The notes under the pieces were generated by a model. It had not been told where the DNA came from. It was given only the letters and a program-made list of their open reading frames with translations, and did not search any database. A DNA stretch of 64,000 bases from Devosia sp. 1566 (GTDB taxonomy: Bacteria; Pseudomonadota; Alphaproteobacteria; Rhizobiales; Devosiaceae). The stretch's first letter is position 1. Every line of letters begins with the position of its first letter. Location: assembly GCF_004005995.1 (NCBI RefSeq), contig NZ_CP034767.1, positions 1,302,001-1,366,000 on the forward strand, written 5' to 3'. Both the position numbers and the translations under genes were made by a program. Below are positions 7,899 through 16,344 of this stretch, one piece after another.

Positions 7899-9584
7899 TC
7901 AGGCCGCCCACATCTTCTTGCGGGAGGTCTTGCCGATGCCAGGGTTGAAGCTGTTGGTTGGATCAAGGCTCCGATAGAAATCCTCAAGCGCCGGCTGCGC
8001 CTTATAGAGATGCCCCACATTGTGCTCGGCCGGATATTGCGCGCCCCGCGTGTCGAGGATCGCCAGCATCTCTTCTTCGAGCGCATGGCAATCCACGCCC
8101 TTCTTGGCCAGATATTCCTGGTGCAGCACATGGCAGAAGAAATGCCCGCAATAGATCGTGCGCTCGATCCGCTCGGTAATGCTGGCAGGCAGGGTTTCGA
8201 ACCAATCAACCGCATTGCGGGGCAGGGCGACATCGAGCGCCACAATATTCTCGACCGTCTTTTTGTGCGTGGCGCGATAGCGCACCACTGAACCACCCAC
8301 GACGAAGCGATGGAGGAACGCAGCTTCCCCTTCCTCCTTGGTGCATTCGAAAAAGTCCGCATCCCCACTTGGCAGGCGCGCGGCAAGATACTGGCGCGCT
8401 TCAGCCACGCCGGCGCCGCCCATCTTGAGCAGCAGGTGATGGGCATAGCGGTCGCGATACTCGTTCATGCGCTTGGGCAGGTGCTCGGGCCATAGTCGCG
8501 CCAGCGCGTTGAGCACATGGTCGCCAATGGTCGAGCCCAGCCGCAGCTGCTCGGTCAGGCCATCGAACCAGCTCTTGGCCGCATAGGCCTTGGGCACATT
8601 GTCGGTGCCGAAAGCTCGGATGAACAGGAACAAATCCTTGCCGTAGACCTGCGCGGTCTCATAGGCCTCCCGGTGGATATATTCCCCGGCAATCGGCAGG
8701 TTTTCGAACCTGGCGAGGATATCGCGCCGGATCTCCCCCAACGTATTGGGGTCATTAGCGCCGATATAGAACACGGTCACATCCTTATCGGCCTCGAACG
8801 TATCGAGCCGCACCGCAAAAACGCCGATGCGGCCGGCCGAGCCCGAAGCCTCATAGTGCCGCCGTGGATCGGCATTGAACCGTGCCGGCGTCGGGGCATC
8901 GATATCGCGCACATGCTCGCAATATTGCTTGTCCGAGGCCCACTGATTGCTCGCATGGGTGATGTCGCTGTCCCGATAATCCTTGCGGTCCAGCCGCGAC
9001 AGCACCGTCTCGGGATCATCGCCCAGCGCCACACCCAGATGGTTGACCAGCTGCAATCGTCCTTCCGCATCGATCTGCGCATAAAGGGCAAACTGCGTGT
9101 AGGCCGGCCCGCGCCGGATCAGCGAGCCACCCGAATTGTTGCACACCCCGCCCGTGACCGACGCCCCGATGCAGCTCGAGCCAATAACCGAATGCGGCTC
9201 GCGGCCTATGGGGCGGAGCGCTTTTTCCAGCTTGTCTAGGGTGGCGCCGGGCAGGGCGATCACCTGCCGCCCTTCCTCGATGAGGTCGATCCGGTCGATC
9301 CGCATCGTGTTGATGATGACAATGGGCCGATCATAGTCGTTGCCTGCAGGCGTTGACCCGCCCGTCAGCCCGGTATTGGCCGCCTGAAAGATGACGATCA
9401 CATCAGCCGCGACGCAGGCCTCGAGCACCCGCCATTGCTCGAGCAGCGTTGCCGGCCGCACGGCCGCGAGGATCTCCCCGTCACCATAGCGATAGCCCTT
9501 GCGGAAGCGGCGGGTGGCGCGCTCGCCCACATGCACATGTCCCGGTCCGACGATCGCTTCGAAAGTTTCAATCAGCCGATCCAT
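7899..9584 (-). CDS. dld: Quinone-dependent D-lactate dehydrogenase
   Basis: 561 residues, near the length of E. coli Dld. The FAD-binding domain is at the N-terminus (FQAANTGLTGGSTP, GSSCIGASVTGGVCNNSGGS), with the Dld-specific cap domain behind it (VGHLYKAQPALEDFYRSLDPTNSFNPGIGKTS at the C-terminus). ATG 9584 is preferred because CGGAG precedes it. The enzyme oxidises D-lactate to pyruvate and passes electrons to the quinone pool at the inner membrane. It is the last minus-strand gene after the uronate cluster, 129 bp downstream of kdgF, so it may have its own promoter. Confidence 0.93.
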   Translation of the reverse strand: MDRLIETFEAIVGPGHVHVGERATRRFRKGYRYGDGEILAAVRPATLLEQWRVLEACVAADVIVIFQAANTGLTGGSTPAGNDYDRPIVIINTMRIDRIDLIEEGRQVIALPGATLDKLEKALRPIGREPHSVIGSSCIGASVTGGVCNNSGGSLIRRGPAYTQFALYAQIDAEGRLQLVNHLGVALGDDPETVLSRLDRKDYRDSDITHASNQWASDKQYCEHVRDIDAPTPARFNADPRRHYEASGSAGRIGVFAVRLDTFEADKDVTVFYIGANDPNTLGEIRRDILARFENLPIAGEYIHREAYETAQVYGKDLFLFIRAFGTDNVPKAYAAKSWFDGLTEQLRLGSTIGDHVLNALARLWPEHLPKRMNEYRDRYAHHLLLKMGGAGVAEARQYLAARLPSGDADFFECTKEEGEAAFLHRFVVGGSVVRYRATHKKTVENIVALDVALPRNAVDWFETLPASITERIERTIYCGHFFCHVLHQEYLAKKGVDCHALEEEMLAILDTRGAQYPAEHNVGHLYKAQPALEDFYRSLDPTNSFNPGIGKTSRKKMWAA

Positions 9585-9713
9585 GCTGCAGCTCCGAAAT
9601 TTCAGACCGTTGCCGCTTAGCACGGCGCAAACTAGTTTTCACGCCTTCCGAGGTGACCGAGACGTTCAATAATCAGCGCTTTTCATCGGCAGACCGCAGG
9701 GCCGCAGAACTGC

Positions 9714-10040
9714 TTAGAGGAAATCGGCACGATGTGGCGTGAACACATCCACGAGGCGGCCCCGCTCAAGCGCCTTGACGCCATGGACCAGCCCTGACGG
9801 CACGATGAAGCTGCCCCCCTCGCCCACGGTTTGGGTTACCCCGTCGATGGTGACTTCGAACGAGCCCTCCGCCACATAGCTCACCTGGATATGGGGATGG
9901 CTATGGAGGGCGCCGATCGCACCGGCCTCGAAGGCGAACTCGACCTGCATCAACTCGTCGGTGTGGATCAGCACCCGGCGTTTATTGCCCGGGCCCAGTT
10001 CGGTCCAGGAGGTTTCGTTCGCCTGTGCAAAAAGCTTCAT
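9714..10040 (-). CDS. kdgF: Cupin protein, KdgF-like unsaturated uronate cyclisation enzyme
   Basis: 108 residues forming a single cupin barrel. The metal-site motif LHSHPHIQVSYVAEGSFEV supplies His46, His48, a Gln and a further His, and the second cupin motif ends in PSGLVHGVKAL. Start at ATG 10040, preceded by GAGG. KdgF converts 4,5-unsaturated uronates from pectin or alginate lyases to the linear 4-deoxy-5-keto form. The size, cupin residues and position four bases after kduD support that assignment over a generic cupin. Confidence 0.8.
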   Translation of the reverse strand: MKLFAQANETSWTELGPGNKRRVLIHTDELMQVEFAFEAGAIGALHSHPHIQVSYVAEGSFEVTIDGVTQTVGEGGSFIVPSGLVHGVKALERGRLVDVFTPHRADFL

Positions 10041-10044
10041 TTCA

Positions 10045-10806
10045 TTACCTCGCGAGCCAGCCGCCATCCACGGGGATGACAGCGCCATGCATGTAGTTTG
10101 CAGCGTTGGACAGCAAGAACACTGCCGCATCGCCAATATCGGCAGGGGCACCCCAGCGCCCCGCTGGAATCCGCCCGAGGATCGCGGACGAACGTTCCGG
10201 ATCGGCCCGCAGGGCCGCGGTGTTGTTGGTCTGGATATAGCCGGGGGCAATGGCATTGACGTTGATGCCCCGCGCCGCCCATTCATTGGCCAGCAGCCGG
10301 GTGATGCCGAGCACACCGCTCTTGGACGCCGTATAGCTCGCCACCCGCACGCCACCCTGAAAGCTGAGCATGGAGGCGATGTTGACGATCCGCGCCGGGC
10401 GGTTCGCCGCCAGCGCCTTCCGCCCCAAGGCCTGGCACAGAAAGAACATGCTCTTGAGATTGGTGTCCATCACATCGTCCCAATCGGCTTCCGTGAGGTC
10501 AACCGCATCGGCCCGCCTGATGATGCCAGCATTGTTGACCAGCCCATCAATCGGACCATGTTGGTCCCAGACGGCATCGAACATGGCTTGGGCGGCGCTG
10601 CTTGAACTCAGGTCTGCCTGCACTGGCACGAACGGGGCCGCCAGTTCGGCCAGCAACCCCGCAGTTTCATCCATGCTGGATCGGCCAACCCCGATCACGC
10701 GTGCGCCGGCCCGTCCGACCGATACGGCGATGCCTTGGCCGATCCCCGTATTGGCGCCGGTCACCACCACCGTATTGCCTTGAAGGCTGAATGCCGAAAG
10801 GTCCAT
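10045..10806 (-). CDS. kduD: 2-dehydro-3-deoxy-D-gluconate 5-dehydrogenase (KduD)
   Basis: 253 residues, classical short-chain dehydrogenase. It has the NAD-binding TGANTGIG near residue 17, the NNAG motif, the active-site serine in IVNIASMLSFQGG and Tyr-x3-Lys in YTASKSG. The C-terminal GRIPAGRWGAPADIGDAAVFL and IPVDGGWLAR strongly resemble KduD. It interconverts 2,5-diketo-3-deoxygluconate and KDG. The ATG at 10806 overlaps the kduI stop by one base (TGATG), so translation is coupled. Confidence 0.93.
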   Translation of the reverse strand: MDLSAFSLQGNTVVVTGANTGIGQGIAVSVGRAGARVIGVGRSSMDETAGLLAELAAPFVPVQADLSSSSAAQAMFDAVWDQHGPIDGLVNNAGIIRRADAVDLTEADWDDVMDTNLKSMFFLCQALGRKALAANRPARIVNIASMLSFQGGVRVASYTASKSGVLGITRLLANEWAARGINVNAIAPGYIQTNNTAALRADPERSSAILGRIPAGRWGAPADIGDAAVFLLSNAANYMHGAVIPVDGGWLAR

Positions 10807-11648
10807 CACAGCAGTTGATCCATGCCGACCTTCTCGACATCGGTATAGTCGACATTGTCGCCGGCCATGGCCCAGATAAAAGTATACGACCCCGTGCCTG
10901 CGCCTGCATGGATCGACCAGGGCGGGGAAATCACCGCCTGCTCGTTGCGCACGATAAGGTGCCGGGTTTCTTCGGGCTCGCCCATCAGATGCACCACCAG
11001 CGCATCGGGCTTGAGATCGAAGTAGAGATAAGCTTCCATGCGCCGGTCATGCACATGGGCCGGCATGGTGTTCCACACCGAACCCCGGGCAAAACTCGTC
11101 AGCCCGACCACCAACTGGCAGGTCTGCACGCTATCGGCGTTGACGAACTGGAAGATCGAACGCTCGTTGGCCGTTTCCTGGCTGCCGAGGTCGAGCCGCT
11201 TGGCGTCGCTCTGCCGGATGAGCTTGGTCGGGTACCCGGCGTGTGCCGGTGCGCTCAGCAGGTAGAACTTGGCCGGCTCGCTCTCGCCGGCCGAAGCGAA
11301 CGTGACCGCTTGGCTGCCCATGCCGATATAAAGCATGTCGCGCGGCGCGAGTTCGTGCCTGGTGCCATCCGCCTCGATGCTGCCGGGCCCGCCAACATTA
11401 ACGGCAATCAGTTCGCGCCGATCCAGAAAAGCCGCCGTGCCAGTAGGCGCAATGGATTCAAGCGTGAGCGGCGAGCCTGCCGGCATGGCGCCACCCACGG
11501 CCATGCGATCATAATGGGTATAGGTCCAGTTTACTGCGCCCGGCGTAAACAGGCTCTCGATCAGGAAATGCTCCCGCAATTCCTCGGTGTTCATGGTGGC
11601 CGCGCTGACCGGGTCGATGGCAAAGCGAATTTCATGTTCAGTGGTCAT
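10806..11648 (-). CDS. kduI: 5-keto-4-deoxyuronate isomerase (KduI)
   Basis: 280 residues, full length. Recognisable KduI segments are LREHFLIESLFTPG near the N-terminus, the zinc-binding MPAHVHDRRMEAYLYFD (His-x-His plus Glu) and SPPWSIHAGAGTGSYTFIWAMAGDN with the fourth zinc ligand. It isomerises 4-deoxy-5-keto-uronate to 2,5-diketo-3-deoxygluconate, the step before KduD. It lies between the GntR regulator and kduD in a tight operon. KDG kinase and KDPG aldolase are not in the window. Confidence 0.95.
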   Translation of the reverse strand: MTTEHEIRFAIDPVSAATMNTEELREHFLIESLFTPGAVNWTYTHYDRMAVGGAMPAGSPLTLESIAPTGTAAFLDRRELIAVNVGGPGSIEADGTRHELAPRDMLYIGMGSQAVTFASAGESEPAKFYLLSAPAHAGYPTKLIRQSDAKRLDLGSQETANERSIFQFVNADSVQTCQLVVGLTSFARGSVWNTMPAHVHDRRMEAYLYFDLKPDALVVHLMGEPEETRHLIVRNEQAVISPPWSIHAGAGTGSYTFIWAMAGDNVDYTDVEKVGMDQLL

Positions 11649-11669
11649 AACTGGTCCTCGGTAAGCGGG

Positions 11670-12398
11670 TTAGACGGTGCGCAGGCGGGCGCGATAGCGC
11701 TCCTGGCTGCGGGAAAGATGCTGGCGCATGGCCTCACGTGCGGCGGCCGCGTCCTGTGCCGAGATCGCCTCCATGATATCGCGGTGTTCTCGCTGCAGCC
11801 CGGCCTGATACTCACGGCTTAGAACAGTTTCGGTGCTCCAGGGCGAGGCCACATCGCATGGAATGGTTCGGCTACCCAGCGCTTCGAGCACCTCGGTGTA
11901 GAATGGGTTGTTGGTTGCCGCGGCAATCGCCCGATGGAAAGCGAAGTCTGTCTTGCCCGTGGGAATTCCCAGCTTGAGCAAACGGCCAAACTCGTTCCAG
12001 GCCTCATGAATGGCAGCTTCCTGGCTGGCGCTGCGCCGCACCGCTGCCAGACCCGCGGCTTCGATCTCGATGCCCATACGCACTTCAAGCACGTTGATGG
12101 CGACGGAAATCTTGTTGGCGCTTTCCGCCCCCAGGGCGTTGAAGGGGCTGGCCGGACTGGGCACAACGAACACCCCGGCGCCCTGGCGCGACTGCACCAG
12201 CCCGTCGGCTGCAAGAGCTGCGATTGCCTCGCGCACCACCGTGCGGCTGACGCCGAAGATCGTCGTCATCTGGCCCTCGGTCGGCAGCTTGCCGCTGGCG
12301 TCATATTCGCCCGCCGCGATCCGCCGGCGCAGCGTTCCGGTCACGAGGTCAGCAAGCTTTGGTCTTCGCAGGGCAGGGGAGCTTTCGGTTGCGCTCAT
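11670..12398 (-). CDS. GntR-family regulator with FCD domain, probable uronate-responsive repressor
   Basis: 242 residues. The winged helix-turn-helix (LVTGTLRRRIAAGEYDASGKLPTE, then FGVSRTVVREAIAALAADGLV) is followed by an all-helical FCD effector domain with metal-type residues (FAFHRAIAAAT; QREHRDIMEAI; MRQHL). It lies between the TRAP permease and kduI, so it is probably the KdgR/UxuR-like local regulator, releasing DNA when a uronate intermediate binds. A good operator candidate is in front of the dctP gene at 15336. Confidence 0.88.
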   Translation of the reverse strand: MSATESSPALRRPKLADLVTGTLRRRIAAGEYDASGKLPTEGQMTTIFGVSRTVVREAIAALAADGLVQSRQGAGVFVVPSPASPFNALGAESANKISVAINVLEVRMGIEIEAAGLAAVRRSASQEAAIHEAWNEFGRLLKLGIPTGKTDFAFHRAIAAATNNPFYTEVLEALGSRTIPCDVASPWSTETVLSREYQAGLQREHRDIMEAISAQDAAAAREAMRQHLSRSQERYRARLRTV

Positions 12399-12401
12399 CG
12401 C

Positions 12402-13685
12402 CTATCCCCTGAACAACGCCGGCAGCCACAGCGACAGGGCGGGGATATAGGTAACCAGGCCCAATACCACGATGCCGGCAAGGTAGAACGGCCAGATACT
12501 CTTCATCGCCTCCATCACGCTGATCTTGCCCACCGCAGCCGCCACGAACTGCACCGGCCCGAGCGGTGGCGTATTGAGCCCGATCCCGAGATTGAGGATC
12601 ATGATCACCCCGAAATGCACGGGGTCCACGCCAAATGCCTTCACCATCGGCAAGAAGATCGGCGTCGTGATGATGATCAGTGGTCCCATATCCATGAAGG
12701 TGCCCAGCAGCAGCAGGGCCACATTGATCATCAGCAGGACCAGCAGGGGGTCCGAGGAGATCGTAGCCATGCCTTCGGTCAGAATGAGCGCGACTTTCAG
12801 ATAGGCCATTAGCCAGGCAAAGCTCGCCGCCGCTCCGATGATAAACAACACCATTGCCGTGGTCCGCACCGCCCCCAGCACGGCTTGGACGAACTCGCTC
12901 CAGTTGAGCGAGCGGTAAATGATGAGGGTCACGAGCAGCGCATAGATCACCGCGATGCAGGAGCTTTCTGTCGCGGTGAATATCCCGGAGCGCACCCCGC
13001 CAAAGATGATGACGATGAGCATCAAGCCAGGGATGGAAACAAGGAAGAAGTAGCCGGCGCGCCGAAAGCCCGGAAAAGGCTCGGTGGGGTAACCGCGCTT
13101 GACGGCAACGAAATAAGCGGTGATCGCCAGCACAACCGCCAACAGCAAGCCCGGAATGATCCCGGCGGTGAACAGGTCGGCGATCGAGATATTGCCACCG
13201 CCCGAGAGCGAATAGATGATCATGTTGTGACTGGGCGGCAGCAGCAGCGCGATCAGCGCCGCCATGGAGGTCACATTGACCGCATAATCAGCGCCATAGC
13301 CGCGCGCCTTCATCTGCGGGATCATGATGCCACCCACCGCCGCAGCTTCCGCTACGGCTGAGCCCGAAATGCCGCCAAACAGTGTTGAGGCGGCAATATT
13401 GACCTGCCCCAGACCGCCCCGCACATGGCCGATCAGCGAGCCGGCAAAGGAGATGATGCGCGAAGCAATCCCGCCCCGCATCATCAGATCGCCGGCAAAG
13501 ATGAAGAACGGAATGGCAAGCAGACTGAACGCCGACACACCCGAATTGAGCTGCTGGAACACCACCACCGGCGGGCGTCCGAGATAAACGATGGTGGCAA
13601 AGCTCGCGATCCCGAGGCAGAACGCGATCGGGGTGCCGATCACCATCAGCACGGTAAAGACGCCGAAAAGGATCCAGTATTCCAT
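12402..13685 (-). CDS. dctM: TRAP transporter large permease, DctM type (uronate cluster)
   Basis: 427 residues, polytopic. Family motifs: LAIPFFIFAGDLMMRGG, GGISGSAVAEAAAVGGI and LLPPSHNMIIYSLSGG. It starts just downstream of dctQ and ends four bases from the GntR gene. Together with kduI/kduD/kdgF it probably imports a galacturonate- or glucuronate-derived acid, such as an unsaturated oligouronide; that substrate is inferred from the neighbours. Confidence 0.92.
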   Translation of the reverse strand: MEYWILFGVFTVLMVIGTPIAFCLGIASFATIVYLGRPPVVVFQQLNSGVSAFSLLAIPFFIFAGDLMMRGGIASRIISFAGSLIGHVRGGLGQVNIAASTLFGGISGSAVAEAAAVGGIMIPQMKARGYGADYAVNVTSMAALIALLLPPSHNMIIYSLSGGGNISIADLFTAGIIPGLLLAVVLAITAYFVAVKRGYPTEPFPGFRRAGYFFLVSIPGLMLIVIIFGGVRSGIFTATESSCIAVIYALLVTLIIYRSLNWSEFVQAVLGAVRTTAMVLFIIGAAASFAWLMAYLKVALILTEGMATISSDPLLVLLMINVALLLLGTFMDMGPLIIITTPIFLPMVKAFGVDPVHFGVIMILNLGIGLNTPPLGPVQFVAAAVGKISVMEAMKSIWPFYLAGIVVLGLVTYIPALSLWLPALFRG

Positions 13686-13690
13686 TGTGT

Positions 13691-14218
13691 TCAGGCCTCG
13701 GTGATCGTCGGGTCGGCGGCAACATCATCGATCGGCTCGCCGGCCAGCCGCAGCAGGAGGCGCTCGGCGGCAAACAGGCACATCAGCGCGCCAGACAAAA
13801 CGATGGGGAAGTAGGTAAAGGATGTAGGCAGGCCGAGCACGGGAATGCGGGTCGACCAATAGCGCACCGCCAATTCGCTGCCATAAACCACCATGCCTAA
13901 AGCAAAGGCCAAGACGCACAGATCGCTGAGGGCCCGCAGCCATGGCTTGGCGCCCGGCGGCAGGACGTAGAGCAGCACGTCAAAGCCCATATGGAAGTTC
14001 TCGCGCACCCCCACGGCTGCGCCCAGGAAGATGAACCAGGTCATCAGCATGATCGAGCCGCTCTCCGTCCAGGCGGGGGAAGCGTTGATCACAAAGCGCA
14101 TGAACACCTGGTAGGCAACGATCGCCGTCATCGCCACGAGGCCAATGCCGGCCAGCCATAAAATGACGGTCGAGAGCTGTCCCAGCCAGCGGCTGGTGGG
14201 CAAGAGCCAGGTTCGCAT
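13691..14218 (-). CDS. dctQ: TRAP transporter small permease, DctQ type (uronate cluster)
   Basis: 175 residues with four membrane helices. The DctQ hallmark SPAWTESGSIMLMTWFIFLGAAVGVRENFHMG is in the centre. It lies five bases upstream of dctM and is separated from the binding-protein gene by 137 bp that contain a hairpin and a repeat-like sequence. Confidence 0.88.
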   Translation of the reverse strand: MRTWLLPTSRWLGQLSTVILWLAGIGLVAMTAIVAYQVFMRFVINASPAWTESGSIMLMTWFIFLGAAVGVRENFHMGFDVLLYVLPPGAKPWLRALSDLCVLAFALGMVVYGSELAVRYWSTRIPVLGLPTSFTYFPIVLSGALMCLFAAERLLLRLAGEPIDDVAADPTITEA

Positions 14219-14229
14219 TGCAGTTGGAC

Positions 14230-14262
14230 CTCATGGGTGAGCCTGCCGAGCCACCCGTCGTG
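14230..14262. repeat. Diverged copy of a GAGCCTG-type intergenic palindrome
   Basis: The sequence CCTCATGGGTGAGCCTGCCGA followed by GCCACCC, then CGTGG, resembles the element at 39798-39830 (CCTCATGGTGAGCCTGTCGA, then ACCACGAGG). GGGTG and CACCC arms can pair. It sits in the dctP-dctQ spacer. Two copies in 64 kb suggest a small dispersed element, but similarity is partial. Confidence 0.4.
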
Positions 14263-14318
14263 GCCCGCAAGGCGTCACGCGCCCCCGTCAGCACCATGCG
14301 GCGGAGCGCGGTGGAATG

Positions 14319-14340
14319 GGCCGACGCCCGTGCGCCGGCC
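14319..14340 (-). other. Intercistronic hairpin between dctP and dctQ
   Basis: GGCCGACGC and GCGCCGGCC pair over nine positions with one A-C mismatch and a CCGT loop. There is no U run on the minus-strand side, so it probably protects the 3' end of the binding-protein transcript rather than terminating. Confidence 0.5.
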
Positions 14341-14355
14341 TCCGTTCCTTTTCGA

Positions 14356-15336
14356 TCAGCCTTCGGTCGCCTGGATGCGGGCAACCAGATCCTGCAGCGC
14401 CGGGTCGGTGACATATTTGTCGTAGACCGGCTTCATCGCTTCGATAAAGGGAGCCTTGTCGACTTCGTTGATCTCGGCACCGAGTGCTTCCACGGCAGCC
14501 TTGGATTCCACTTCCTTGGCGGCCCAGAGCTCGCGCTGCTTGGCAACGGACTCCTTGGCGGCTTCGCGGAACAGCGCCTGGTCTTCTGGCGTCAGGCCAT
14601 CCCAGACCACCTTAGAGATCACCAGCACTTCGGGCACCATCAGGTGCTCGTCCAGCGAATAGTATTTCGCCACTTCCGCATGGCCGGCCGTGTCGTAGCT
14701 GGGATAGTTGTTTTCGGCGCCATCGATCACGCCGGTCTGGATGCCCGAATAAACTTCGCCATAGGGCATGGGCGTGGCATTGCCACCAAAGGCGGCGACC
14801 ATATCGACGAAGATATCGGACTGCATGACGCGCATCTTCATGCCCGAGATGTCAGCCGGGGAGGTGATGGGCTTCTGGCTGTTGTAGAACGAGCGCGCGC
14901 CACCATCGTAGAACGCAAGCGCCACCACATCCACCTTGTCGAAGGCGCCCAGGATTTCTTCCCCGATCGGGCCATCCAGCACCGCATGGAAGTGATCGGC
15001 CGAGCGGAAGATATAGGGCAGCTGCGTGACCGTGGCTTCCGGCACCTGCGTACCAAAGGCACCGATCGAGATGCGGTTCATGTCGATGACGCCAAACTGG
15101 GTCTGCTCGATCGTGTCCTTTTCCTCGCCCAGCTGGGCGGAATGGAACACTTCGACGCTGTAGCGGCCATCGGTTTTCTGGCTCAGCAATTCGCCGAAAT
15201 GCTTGACTGCTTCCACCGTTGGGTAGCCGTCGGGATGCGTGTCGGACGAGCGCAGCACGGTTTGCGCGCTGGCAGTCGAAAGCATCAGGGTCGTAGCGAC
15301 GAGCGCCGTCGCTGCCAATTTAGGCAGATGAAACAT
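14356..15336 (-). CDS. dctP: TRAP transporter solute-binding protein, DctP family (uronate cluster)
   Basis: 326 residues with signal peptide ending near [19 protein letters not shown] precedes ATG 15336. Family features: [15 protein letters not shown] with the ligand-carboxylate arginine, then [26 protein letters not shown]. It is the first gene of the TRAP-gntR-kduI-kduD-kdgF unit and directly follows the promoter and operator candidate at 15446-15498. Confidence 0.93.
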   Translation of the reverse strand: MFHLPKLAATALVATTLMLSTASAQTVLRSSDTHPDGYPTVEAVKHFGELLSQKTDGRYSVEVFHSAQLGEEKDTIEQTQFGVIDMNRISIGAFGTQVPEATVTQLPYIFRSADHFHAVLDGPIGEEILGAFDKVDVVALAFYDGGARSFYNSQKPITSPADISGMKMRVMQSDIFVDMVAAFGGNATPMPYGEVYSGIQTGVIDGAENNYPSYDTAGHAEVAKYYSLDEHLMVPEVLVISKVVWDGLTPEDQALFREAAKESVAKQRELWAAKEVESKAAVEALGAEINEVDKAPFIEAMKPVYDKYVTDPALQDLVARIQATEG

Positions 15337-15445
15337 GGTATCCTCCCATATGCATGTCCGTGCGCTTTGCTCTAGGCATCGGCACCCCTGCTGGCTGCAT
15401 TCTGGCCAGCACCGGCAGCGCTATTGCGCTTTGGGAACTGCATGA

Positions 15446-15498
15446 TTGGTAGAAAACGGCTCAAATCCAGTCAACATACAAATACCAAAACTTGTATG
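15446..15498 (-). promoter_or_regulatory. Promoter and GntR-type operator of the uronate TRAP operon
   Basis: Read on the minus strand: -35 TTGACT (15474-15469), exactly 17 bp, then -10-like TACCAA (15451-15446). Immediately upstream of and touching the -35 is the inverted repeat CATACAA-N10-TTGTATG (15475-15498). TTGTAT half-sites are plausible for FadR-type GntR regulators. The GntR protein of this operon (11670-12398) is the obvious candidate to bind. Confidence 0.6.
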
Positions 15499-15566
15499 AT
15501 GAATCGCGCGAGCGTCTGCGGAGCTATTGTTGAGGGGGCAGAAGGGTAAGTATAGGCGCGTCCAAG

Positions 15567-16343
15567 CTAAAGCATACTCGGCCGAGTGACTCCGCCGGCG
15601 CCATTTTTGGCGCTGCGCAGCACCTCGGCCAGATCAAGCGCAATGCTGGCTTCCATCGCCGCCCGCGCCTTAGCCCGGTCGCCCGCTTCGATGGCGTGGA
15701 TCAGCTCATCATGTAGACCGATCGAGCAGGTGGCGTATTGCGGCAGCACATTGGCTCCGCCCTTTGAGACCGCGAGCGCCAGGGTGAGTTCCACCACGCC
15801 CAGCACCGAGCGGAGGAGGGGGTTACCCGATCCATCCGCCAGCACGCGGTGGATTTCGAGACAGGCGAGGCCAAACTGTTCGGCGCTGCTGTCGGCCGTG
15901 CTCATCTGGTGCAGCCAATATTTCATCAGGCGCACCTGCTCGGCGGTCCGTCGCTGCGCCATCCGTTCCGCTGCCTGCGCCTCAAGCGGCGCGCGCACCT
16001 CGAACAGACCCTCGATGAAGGGGCCGGGCAGGGTGGCATAGAAGTGCCAGGACAGCACCTGCGGGTCGAAATAATTCCAGCGGCTTTGCGGCGACACCCT
16101 TGTGCCGATCTTGGGCCGCGCTTCCACCAGCCCCTTGGCCTCAAGCGTCTTGAGCGCTTCGCGCAACACGGTGCGCGACACGCCATAGCTCTCCATCATC
16201 TCCGCGTCGCTGGCCAGCGTGGAGCCGACGGGAAAGCTTCCGCCCACAATGGCTTGCCCGATTTCATTGATCACGAAGCTATGGAAGTTCCGTGCAGCAG
16301 GCCGCCCGGAAAGCGAGCGGATAAGGCTGCCAGGTTCGATCAT
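15567..16343 (-). CDS. GntR-family regulator, FCD type, DgoR-like
   Basis: 258 residues. The winged helix (FVINEIGQAIVGGSFPVGSTL, YGVSRTVLREALKTLEAKGLV) is followed by SRWNYFDPQVLSWHF, a linker similar to the W-N-x-LDPDVL-W segment of DgoR-type galactonate repressors, and then an FCD domain. The start is one base after the yjfF stop, so it is the last gene of the ytfQRT-yjfF operon. It probably senses a galactose or galactonate derivative and controls that importer. Confidence 0.88.
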   Translation of the reverse strand: MIEPGSLIRSLSGRPAARNFHSFVINEIGQAIVGGSFPVGSTLASDAEMMESYGVSRTVLREALKTLEAKGLVEARPKIGTRVSPQSRWNYFDPQVLSWHFYATLPGPFIEGLFEVRAPLEAQAAERMAQRRTAEQVRLMKYWLHQMSTADSSAEQFGLACLEIHRVLADGSGNPLLRSVLGVVELTLALAVSKGGANVLPQYATCSIGLHDELIHAIEAGDRAKARAAMEASIALDLAEVLRSAKNGAGGVTRPSML

Positions 16344-16344
16344 C

